Origin: JACMLD01 sp033761915
GTDB lineage: Bacteria > Bacteroidota > Bacteroidia > Chitinophagales > Chitinophagaceae
Reading direction: 5' to 3'
DNA length: 5,701 nt
Assembly: GCA_033761915.1 (NCBI GenBank)
Contig: JANRMC010000193.1
Coordinates: forward strand, 1-5,701
Part shown: one piece after another, positions 1 through 5,038 of the stretch
Layout of the letters: every line of letters begins with the position of its first letter
How positions within the stretch are numbered: position 1 is the stretch's first letter
Notes under the pieces: generated by a model
Databases searched by the model: none
Told to the model about the DNA's origin: nothing
The model's input: only the letters and a program-made list of their open reading frames with translations
Position numbers and translations under genes: made by a program

Positions 1-134
1 TAGCGCTGCCGCCATTTGTAAAATGCAGCAGTTGTTATACCCAACTCACGGCATAACTCTTTTGCATCCCTGCCATTCTCATGCTCCTGAATAGCTTTTA
101 CAATTTGGGTTTCTGTGAATCGTGTCTTTTTCAT
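1..134 (-). CDS. IS3-family transposase OrfA, N-terminal 44 residues (partial)
   Basis: The frame starts with ATG at 134-132 and is open to the window edge, giving 44 complete codons and two bases of the next. The protein begins MKKTRFTETQIVKAIQEHE and has a helix-turn-helix around residues 22-42 (AKELCRELGITTAAFYKWRQ). This is the typical start of IS3-family OrfA proteins of the IS2/IS407 kind. OrfA binds the IS ends and, through a -1 frameshift with OrfB, normally makes the OrfAB transposase; OrfB would lie to the left, outside the window. The start is about 70 bases inside the proposed IS terminus, a normal distance for the family. Whether the copy is intact cannot be seen. Family assignment is firm; the subgroup is a guess. 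Confidence 0.85.
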   Translation of the reverse strand, partial: MKKTRFTETQIVKAIQEHENGRDAKELCRELGITTAAFYKWRQR

Positions 135-141
135 AATCAGC

Positions 142-170
142 ATTATTTTTAAAGTTAACAATTTTGTCAA
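142..170 (-). promoter_or_regulatory. Sigma70-like promoter of the IS orfA
   Basis: On the minus strand a perfect TTGACA (170-165) is followed after 17 bases by AATAAT (147-142), one mismatch from TATAAT, just upstream of the orfA ATG at 134. This is the E. coli-type layout, not the TTG-N19-TAnnTTTG pattern described for Bacteroidota. An imperfect palindrome (154-171, 7 of 9 pairs) overlaps the -35 element and could be a transposase or repressor site. All of this is read from sequence; activity is inferred. Confidence 0.45.
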
Positions 171-173
171 CTT

Positions 174-1061
174 TTAAATGGCCGAACTTCGGGGGAGCTT
201 ACAAGAGTCTACATCAGAATGAACACCTGCAGATACACGTTCATACAAATTTGATAGGTTTTGTCTAAGTTTCTTTCTTCTTGATTCACTTTCACAGTTA
301 TTATAAACAAAAGCGTTGATTCTATTTTGAACTTTATCCTTTTTTAATGAGAGTTCATTTCCACCAATGTTTATTGTCGAATCTGATGCTGGAAAAATGT
401 GGTCAGCAAAAGAATCGATAATTCTTCTACAAGTTGTCAACGCCTGACTAACTGATACTGAACTGTTTTCTACGAGGCGAGAAATCACCGAAGGTATTTG
501 TTCAATTACATCTCCTAAGTTTTCAGCAATAAGTAAATCAATATCTTTTTTATAGTTGTCAAAAATATTCTCCGCCAAGACATCAAAAGTATTTTGATAA
601 TATACACTTGTCGCAAAGTCATGAATTAGTGAAACAACACGAGACTTTATTCCCTCAAATTTTGAAATGTTGGTTGTAGACGCATTCATTTGATTTGTTA
701 CTCGGTCAATAACGAAAGTTGCTTTATCGCCACTTGTATCGGGAATTCTAATTAATGCTAATTTTTGTTTTTGAGCTTCACAGGATGCCTCTACTTGAGC
801 AAGTGGAATCCAGAAACCTTCAATCTTTTCTTTATCCGTCCATCGTCCTGTTTTGGTCATGTAGTTTAGGGATGTGTCATCTTTGGAATTATAACCTTGC
901 ATTTCGAACCTAAGCCATTTTCTAACTTCTTCGTCGTCCACATAACGAGATAAACGTGTGGCTTTCAATAAAACTGCTTTACAGTCAAGTCTAGACAATT
1001 CAATGTCGTCGATAATTTCTTTTGCTAAAGTGATGGTATGGTCAGTCTTTGATAATTCCAT
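174..1061 (-). CDS. AbiTii-like abortive-infection protein, 3' end replaced by IS sequence
   Basis: This 295-residue predicted soluble protein has no signal peptide or membrane segment. The N-terminal part (about residues 10-60: TLAKEIIDDIE, then helical KAVLLKATRLSRY, then EEVRKWLRFEMQGY) looks like the AbiTii domain. The C-terminal part is helical and ends with a VSAGVHSDV motif that recalls the end of this family. AbiTii proteins are annotated as phage-defence (abortive infection) proteins; their mechanism is poorly known. Relatives usually continue after the G-V-H-x-D-V motif for another 20-30 residues as a final helix. Here S286 is followed by CKLPRSSAI and a TAA (176-174). Codon 287 starts exactly at the proposed IS end at 203, so the last nine residues are IS-encoded and the native tail is probably lost. 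The gene is visibly more AT-rich than the redox genes, which hints at horizontal acquisition. ATG 1061 is chosen because it gives the normal family N-terminus. Family recognition is from memory of its motifs; loss of function is inferred. Confidence 0.7.
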   Translation of the reverse strand: MELSKTDHTITLAKEIIDDIELSRLDCKAVLLKATRLSRYVDDEEVRKWLRFEMQGYNSKDDTSLNYMTKTGRWTDKEKIEGFWIPLAQVEASCEAQKQKLALIRIPDTSGDKATFVIDRVTNQMNASTTNISKFEGIKSRVVSLIHDFATSVYYQNTFDVLAENIFDNYKKDIDLLIAENLGDVIEQIPSVISRLVENSSVSVSQALTTCRRIIDSFADHIFPASDSTINIGGNELSLKKDKVQNRINAFVYNNCESESRRKKLRQNLSNLYERVSAGVHSDVDSCKLPRSSAI

Positions 1062-1119
1062 TAGGGTTTGTCATTTATAATTACGCATAACTCTTGTATT
1101 TATAATACTATACGCACTG

Positions 1120-1149
1120 ATAATTTAAAAACAATACTTAAGTATTCAA
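1120..1149 (-). promoter_or_regulatory. Possible Bacteroidota-type promoter of the abi-like gene with palindrome in spacer
   Basis: On the minus strand TTG (1149-1147) is followed by exactly 19 bases and then TAAATTAT (1127-1120), a partial match to the TAnnTTTG -7 element of Bacteroidota. Transcription would start near 1113, about 50 bases before the ATG at 1061. A perfect 14 bp palindrome, AATACTTAAGTATT (1133-1146), lies directly after the TTG inside the spacer, a position suited to a repressor site. AT-rich DNA gives chance matches, so confidence is low. Confidence 0.35.
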
Positions 1150-1257
1150 CTTTTTGTATTGTTGTTTGTACAATCTACTAATTAGGGAGTTACTTAACCG
1201 GTGTGAGATTTGAAGATAAGAAATGTGTTTTGAAAATACAGGGCTTTCTATGAATTT

Positions 1258-1353
1258 CTTTGTGGCCCTTTGTGCCTTCTTTGTGAAACTTTGTGTAATA
1301 GCTTTTTGGTATCACAGCGCTGCACAAAGAAGACACAGCGCTACACAAAGTTT
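1258..1353. repeat. CTTTGTG/CACAAAG heptamer cluster with inverted repeats
   Basis: CTTTGTG occurs four times on the plus strand, starting at 1258, 1268, 1279 and 1289 (steps of 10, 11 and 10). Its complement CACAAAG occurs at 1323 and 1344 (step 21), within two near-identical 18-mers (1313-1330 and 1334-1351) that also share CACAGCGCT. A perfect 12 bp inverted repeat, AAACTTTGTGTA (1286-1297) and TACACAAAGTTT (1342-1353), could form a hairpin with a 44-base loop. A second one, CTTCTTTGTG (1276-1285) and CACAAAGAAG (1323-1332), crosses it, so both cannot pair in a simple hairpin. Intergenic stretches of this type occur in other Bacteroidota genomes; no function is known to me. Confidence 0.75.
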
Positions 1354-1384
1354 TAACTCAGCCTTTTTCCGTAATACAAAATCT

Positions 1385-1580
1385 CTGTCAGCCTGAGCCT
1401 GTCGAAGGCGGGAGGGTAGTTGCGTTCATCATCCTTCGATGAACTCAGGGTGACAGAATGATTTCGTTATCATCCTTCGATAAACTCAGGGTGACAAGGT
1501 GATATCGTTCATCATCCTTCGATAAACTCATGGTGATAGGATGATTTCGGTTATCATCCTTCGACAGGCTCAGGGTGACA
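1385..1580. repeat. 41-42 bp tandem repeat array bracketed by an inverted repeat
   Basis: Four direct units share a 23 bp core (CCTTCGA, 6 variable bases, CTCAGGGTGACA) at 1433-1455, 1474-1496, 1516-1538 and 1558-1580; the third differs slightly (CTCATGGTGATA). Unit starts are 41, 42 and 42 bases apart. The 18-19 base linkers are themselves alike (a TGATTTCGTTATCAT type), so this is a tandem repeat and not a CRISPR array. A fifth core lies inverted at 1385-1408. Its CCTGAGCCTGTCGAAGG (1392-1408) is the perfect 17 bp reverse complement of CCTTCGACAGGCTCAGG in the last unit (1558-1574), so the array is bracketed by matching ends. The CCTTCGACAGGCTCAGG sequence is a common dispersed intergenic repeat in many bacteria, Bacteroidota included. 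Confidence 0.85.
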
Positions 1581-1632
1581 GCATCAACAGCGGAGCAACT
1601 ACCAACCGCACACCACCCACCACAAACTCTCT

Positions 1633-1710
1633 CCGTTCAATATTGTGTTGCCGTACAAGAGTGCGACGCAACGCTGCTGCTATGAAAAACAACTGCCGGT
1701 TACAAAAAAA
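1633..1710. repeat. 3'-end intergenic repeat, copy A
   Basis: This stretch matches 4957-5036. The best part (1661-1710, GTGCGACGCAAC onward through CTATGAAAAACAACTGCCGG to the A run) is identical to copy B except for one inserted G in B. The left part (CCGTTC, ATAT and GTTGCCG blocks) is conserved with substitutions at the same spacing. In both copies the element lies just downstream of a minus-strand stop codon and in the same orientation. On the minus strand it contains GTTGC...GCAAC, able to form a short stem. See copy B for the partner. Confidence 0.85.
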
Positions 1711-1736
1711 TACCCGGCACTTTGGTACCGGGTATT
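1704..1736 (-). terminator. Intrinsic terminator of the iorA-iorB-like unit
   Basis: A perfect 9 bp stem, AATACCCGG (1709-1717) with CCGGGTATT (1728-1736), encloses a 10-base loop. Read on the minus strand it is followed directly by a run of seven T (1710-1704). It lies 24 bases after the stop codon of the molybdopterin subunit gene. Geometry and position are those of a rho-independent terminator. The T run also belongs to repeat copy A. Confidence 0.85.
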
Positions 1737-1760
1737 GTATTTTTAATGCAAGCTTTACAA

Positions 1761-4019
1761 TCAGAATGCTTTCTTAGTTATTTCGTTTATGTAGGGCTGG
1801 TTGTATACACGCTTGCCGGTATTTTTATACAGGGCATTGGCTACGGCACCAAACACGGGCGGAAAAGGCGGTTCGCCCAAACCGGTAGGGTCTATATCGT
1901 TCTGCACAAAATGCACATCAATGGTTTTGGGTGCTTCCCGCATGCGTATCATTCTGTAATTGGTAAAATTGTTTTGCTCCGGCGCTCCGTCTTTATGGGT
2001 GAGTCCGCCAAAGAAGGCATTGCCAATGCCATCTACCACGGCGCCCTGCACCATATTGGTGGCAGCATCGGGGTTTACCACAATACCACAATCCACCGCA
2101 CTAAATACCCGCTCTACATAAGGCTGCCCGTCTTTCTTTACAATATCTACAATATGGGCGGCATAAGAATTGTGACAGAAATAAGCGGCCACCCCGCGAC
2201 TGTATTTTTTATTCTCAGGTTGGTTCCACCCTGATTTTTCTTTGACCAGTTTTAATACTCCGGCATAACGGTCCACATCGTACTCATTGTTTTTACCAAC
2301 CGGATTTTCTTTGGCTCTTTGCAATAACTCTAACCTGAAATCGATGGGGTCTTTGCCCATCAGTTCTGCCAGCTCATCTAAAAAAGATTGCTCAGCCGCT
2401 GCATTAAAATTAGAACGCGGTGCACGAAAAGCACCAATGGTAATGTTAGAAGCAATTTCCCAACCTTCTGCCAGATAGTTATCTACCGCACCTGCCGGAA
2501 AACGATTGGCATGTATGGGATGCTCTGGTATGCCACCACCTTTTACATGAAAAGCAATTAATTTTTTATTGGCATCTAATGCGGCCCGGTAAGTGGCGGT
2601 GTACATGGGGCGATAAATGCCATAGGTCATATCATCTTCCCTTGTATAAACCAGCTTTACCGGTGCTTTTACTTTTTTAGAAATGAGTGCTGCTTCGGTT
2701 ATATAATGTCCGTAAGCTCTTAAACCAAAACCACCGCCCATGCGGGTCATTTGTATTTCTATTTTATCAGCCGGCAGGTTTAATAGTTTAGCAACGGTGG
2801 GTTCTATCCAGCCGGGTGCCTGGTGCGGACCCACCAATAATGCTTTGTCTTCTGTAACATGGGCAAAATAATTTATTGGCTCCATGCAATTGTGTGCTAA
2901 AAACGGCGCCACAAAAGTGCGTTCTAAAACTTGGGCAGCATTTTTAAAAGCAGCCTCGGGGTCGCCATCTTTTCTTAATTGCTGTGCCGGCTTCTTTGCA
3001 TACTCGGCCATTTTTGCCAGTTGTGTGCTGGTGCTTTCTAATGCGCCGGGTATTGTTACTTCTCTTTTACCACCGCGGCCCATCATGGTTTCTTTTATTT
3101 CTCCGGCAGGCTGCCAGCTTACTTTTATTTTTTTACGGGCATTCATTACTTCCCAGGTGGTATTGCCCACCACCACTAAAAGATCGTTGAAGGTTCTTGT
3201 ATCAAAACCGGCCTGTTCAAAACCATCGGGGTATAATTGTTGCTGAAACACTTCTTTTATGCCGGGCATTTTTAATGCATCGGTTGCATCAAAAGATTTT
3301 AGTTTCATACCAAAGGCCGGCGGATGCACAATCATGGCAATTAACATTCCTTCCTGTTTGTAATCCGATCCAAAAAGCGGTTTGCCGGTTACAATTTTTT
3401 TGCCTTCCACATTTTTTTGCGAGTTTCTTACTACACTAAACTGCTTTGCCTCTTTTAATTTTAAGCCTTTGGGTATGGTTAGTGCAGAAGCGTTTGATGC
3501 AAAGTCTCCATACTTGGCAGACTTGCCCGATTTTTCGTGATAGAGCATACCTGCTTTGGTGGTTATTTCTTCTGCAGGCACAGCCCATGTTTGCGCAGCG
3601 CTTGTTATCAGCATCTGTCTTGCAGCAGCACCGGCTTCACGCAGGGGTTTCCAATACATTCTTACAGAATTACTGCCACCGGTAAACTGTGGCCCGAGTT
3701 TTACCTGGTCGTGCGGGCCCATTTCTACGGTAACCTGTTGCCAATCCACACCCAATTCTTCTGCCACCATCATGGGCAAAGAGGTCATTACGTTTTGTCC
3801 AAACTCCGGGTTAGGACAAAGAATTTTTATTTTATTATCGGGTGTAATTTTAATGTAGCCGGTTATTTCGTTCCATTGTGCGGGTAAGTCTGCTTCATTT
3901 AGTTTTCCTTCCAGGTTTAATTCACCCAGCCAGCTAAAGCTGATCATAAGCCCGCCGCCAGATAACAGGGATGATTTTAAAAACGATCTTCTGTTATGGC
4001 CAGTTTTAAGTTTTTCCAT
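1761..4019 (-). CDS. iorB-like: Tat-exported molybdopterin-binding hydroxylase subunit, IorB type (xanthine dehydrogenase family)
   Basis: This is the large catalytic subunit of a molybdenum hydroxylase, which oxidises a substrate with water as the oxygen source. At 752 residues it matches the usual length of IorB (isoquinoline 1-oxidoreductase beta) proteins. The N-terminus carries a twin-arginine signal (R10-R11 in NRRSFLKSS, then a GGGLMISFSW hydrophobic stretch), so the enzyme is folded with its cofactor and sent to the periplasm. Family motifs include GGGFG (428-432, MRMGGGFGLRAYG region), the FRAPR loop (531-535), AVDCGIVVNPD (641-651), QGAVVDGIG (658-666) and the C-terminal GLGEPPFPPV, whose E716 fits the catalytic glutamate of the family. 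The fused tandem arrangement of both Mo-binding halves plus the Tat leader favour IorB over cytoplasmic XdhB/CoxL. It is transcribed after the [2Fe-2S] subunit gene, 44 bases downstream, and ends at a strong terminator. ATG 4019 places the Tat motif at the normal position. True substrate is unknown; aldehydes or N-heterocycles are both possible. Confidence 0.9.
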   Translation of the reverse strand: MEKLKTGHNRRSFLKSSLLSGGGLMISFSWLGELNLEGKLNEADLPAQWNEITGYIKITPDNKIKILCPNPEFGQNVMTSLPMMVAEELGVDWQQVTVEMGPHDQVKLGPQFTGGSNSVRMYWKPLREAGAAARQMLITSAAQTWAVPAEEITTKAGMLYHEKSGKSAKYGDFASNASALTIPKGLKLKEAKQFSVVRNSQKNVEGKKIVTGKPLFGSDYKQEGMLIAMIVHPPAFGMKLKSFDATDALKMPGIKEVFQQQLYPDGFEQAGFDTRTFNDLLVVVGNTTWEVMNARKKIKVSWQPAGEIKETMMGRGGKREVTIPGALESTSTQLAKMAEYAKKPAQQLRKDGDPEAAFKNAAQVLERTFVAPFLAHNCMEPINYFAHVTEDKALLVGPHQAPGWIEPTVAKLLNLPADKIEIQMTRMGGGFGLRAYGHYITEAALISKKVKAPVKLVYTREDDMTYGIYRPMYTATYRAALDANKKLIAFHVKGGGIPEHPIHANRFPAGAVDNYLAEGWEIASNITIGAFRAPRSNFNAAAEQSFLDELAELMGKDPIDFRLELLQRAKENPVGKNNEYDVDRYAGVLKLVKEKSGWNQPENKKYSRGVAAYFCHNSYAAHIVDIVKKDGQPYVERVFSAVDCGIVVNPDAATNMVQGAVVDGIGNAFFGGLTHKDGAPEQNNFTNYRMIRMREAPKTIDVHFVQNDIDPTGLGEPPFPPVFGAVANALYKNTGKRVYNQPYINEITKKAF

Positions 4020-4063
4020 GATGAATACTTTAGAAATTTAAAAATTGTAAATGCCCAACCTGC

Positions 4064-4522
4064 TTATTTATTTTTTGCGGCCGTTTTAATGGCTTCTTTA
4101 ATGCGCAGGTAGGTGCCGCAGCGGCAAATATTACCACTCATAGAAGCTTCTATTTGCGCATCAGTAGGGTTGGGGGTGGTTTTTAATAATGCTGCTGCCG
4201 TCATTATCTGGCCGGTTTGGCAATAGCCGCATTGGGCCACATCATGTTCTAACCATGCTTTTTGTACGGGGTGGTCGCCATTTTCAGAAAGGCCTTCAAT
4301 GGTGGTAACCTCGTTTTTACCTATAGCAGCAACCGGCAACTGGCAAGAGCGTACCGCGGTGCCATTTAAGTGAATGGTGCAGGCGCCGCACATGGCCACG
4401 CCACAGCCATACTTGGTACCCGGCATGTTTAAATGCTCCCTTAATACCCAAAGCATGGGTGTTGCGGGGTCCACATCCACCTGTTTGTTTTGCCCGTTAA
4501 TTTTTAAGTTATAAATAGCCAT
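4064..4522 (-). CDS. iorA-like: [2Fe-2S] electron-transfer subunit of molybdenum hydroxylase, IorA/CoxS type
   Basis: This 152-residue protein, the usual size for the family, carries both expected clusters. The N-terminal plant-ferredoxin-type cluster uses C40, C45, C48 and C60 (KYGCGVAMCGACTIHLNG region). The C-terminal four-helix cluster uses C98, C101, C133 and C135 (CGYCQTGQ and GNICRCGTY). All eight ligands are present, so the protein should be functional. It passes electrons from the molybdopterin centre of the partner subunit to an external acceptor. It has no signal peptide of its own and would be exported as a passenger with the Tat-bearing partner encoded next door, as proposed for IorAB-type enzymes. 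It is the first gene of the pair and starts at ATG 4522; no clear Shine-Dalgarno sequence precedes it, as is usual in Bacteroidota. No FAD (CoxM-type) subunit gene is found in the window. Calling it IorA rather than another small Fe-S subunit rests mainly on its neighbour. Confidence 0.93.
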   Translation of the reverse strand: MAIYNLKINGQNKQVDVDPATPMLWVLREHLNMPGTKYGCGVAMCGACTIHLNGTAVRSCQLPVAAIGKNEVTTIEGLSENGDHPVQKAWLEHDVAQCGYCQTGQIMTAAALLKTTPNPTDAQIEASMSGNICRCGTYLRIKEAIKTAAKNK

Positions 4523-4818
4523 AGTAATAAATTAATTAGTTAAGGTATGGTGTATTTTATTGTATATCGTTTTTATGGAAGCCAATTTGCCTTTAAAGTT
4601 ACTGCAATGCAAACCCAACACCATTCACTGTTTCAAATAAAAAGCTACAAAATTCAAAGAATAAGCTTTTGGCGGGCCGGTTTTAAAACCAATTGTTTTA
4701 ATTAGCTTTCTTTTCTTTTAAAATTACAACCATTCTGTTACTATCAGTTTACCGTAAAAATAAGAGGCAGGTTATTTATCTTATGTCAAGTTTATGGTAG
4801 CCGGCGGCAGCACATTGT

Positions 4819-5005
4819 GCAGCTGTGGTTGCGTCGCACCCTTCAGCTATAGTAAAGTTGTTGGGCAGGGTTTATGTGTTTGTACGCTTTGCCTTATTGC
4901 TTATACTTATTCTGTATTGCAGTTTCACCAACAGCAAGATAAAATGCAACAGCTACCCGTTCCATATAGCGTTGCCGCTGACATGTGCGACGCAACGGCT
5001 GCTGC
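4819..5005. repeat. MITE-like segment with terminal inverted repeats
   Basis: GTTGCGTCGCAC (4828-4839) is the perfect 12 bp reverse complement of GTGCGACGCAAC (4985-4996). Extending the arms outward to 4819-4839 and 4985-5005 keeps 17 of 21 matches, adding a shared GCAGC end. The 145-base interior has no coding potential. Size and terminal repeats fit a small non-autonomous element or a large intergenic hairpin. The right arm is also part of repeat copy B. No target duplication is evident, so mobility is only a suggestion. Confidence 0.5.
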
Positions 5006-5036
5006 TATGAAAAACAACTGCCGGTTACAAAAAAAA
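4957..5036. repeat. 3'-end intergenic repeat, copy B
   Basis: This is the partner of 1633-1710. The block from GTGCGACGCAAC (4985) to the A run (about 5036) is nearly identical, and the CCGTTC, ATAT and GTTGCCG blocks to its left are conserved at matching distances. It abuts the PQQ dehydrogenase stop codon (5041-5039), while copy A is separated from its gene by a terminator hairpin. On the minus strand, GTTGC/GCAAC plus CGC/GCG can pair (4996-4971) into a short stem. The 7-base segment between the conserved blocks differs between copies although the outer stem is kept. Confidence 0.85.
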
Positions 5037-5038
5037 TA

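Larger units (their letters stand above)
1..203 (-). mobile_element. Left end of an IS3-family insertion sequence (partial)
   Basis: The element is read on the minus strand from 203 leftward and leaves the window at base 1. Its proposed terminus begins TGTAAGCTCCCCCGAAG, with the 5'-TG expected of IS3-family ends followed by a C-rich run. Inside lie a promoter-like pair (170-142) and the start of a transposase OrfA (134). An 11 bp perfect palindrome, CCGAAGTTCGG on the minus strand (192-182), sits in the terminal region. The boundary at 203 is inferred from two things: the TG end, and the place where the neighbouring AbiTii-like protein stops looking like its family. The other end, the target duplication and the rest of the transposase are outside the window, so the element cannot be named. 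Confidence 0.75.
1062..1760. other. Non-coding region rich in repeats between abi-like gene and iorB-like gene
   Basis: About 700 bases hold no convincing gene. From right to left they contain an intrinsic terminator (1704-1736), a 3'-end repeat shared with 4957-5036, a 41-42 bp tandem repeat array (1385-1580), a CTTTGTG/CACAAAG cluster (1258-1353), and the putative abi promoter (1120-1149). Nothing recognisable was found in about 1150-1257 or 1581-1632. A 78-codon plus-strand frame (1541-1777) only translates the repeats and is not listed as a gene. Confidence 0.8.
4523..5038. other. Non-coding spacer between PQQ dehydrogenase and iorA-like gene
   Basis: These 516 bases hold no convincing gene; an 82-codon plus-strand frame at 4794-5042 crosses the repeats and looks spurious. 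The right half carries repeat copy B (4957-5036) and a MITE-like segment (4819-5005). The left half should contain the iorA-iorB promoter. TAACTTTA on the minus strand near 4600 resembles a -7 element, but no TTG lies at the right distance, so I do not call it. Also present are a perfect palindrome GGTTTTAAAACC (4679-4690) and a weak 7 bp inverted repeat AAAAGCT/AGCTTTT (4640-4646 and 4664-4670). No strong terminator follows the PQQ gene, apart from a T run with a GC-containing stem in copy B. Confidence 0.7.

Noticed and set aside
182..192. CCGAAGTTCGG palindrome as terminator of the abi-like gene
   Set aside because: The stem is 5 bp with a one-base centre and no T run follows; it is more likely part of the IS terminal region.
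1433..1580. Possible CRISPR array (23 bp repeats, 18-19 base spacers)
   Set aside because: The spacers resemble each other and are too short, repeats drift in sequence, and no cas genes are present. It is a tandem repeat.
1541..1777. 78-codon plus-strand reading frame
   Set aside because: It translates the tandem repeat and 3'-end repeat (ILRQAQGD is the repeat in protein form) and overlaps the terminator and the iorB-like gene end.
1722..2234. 170-codon plus-strand reading frame
   Set aside because: It is antisense to the 3' end of the IorB-like gene, overlaps the terminator, and shows no recognisable family features.
4640..4670. AAAAGCT/AGCTTTT hairpin as a terminator or regulator
   Set aside because: The stem is only 7 bp, AT-rich, with a 17-base loop; it is expected by chance in this AT-rich spacer.
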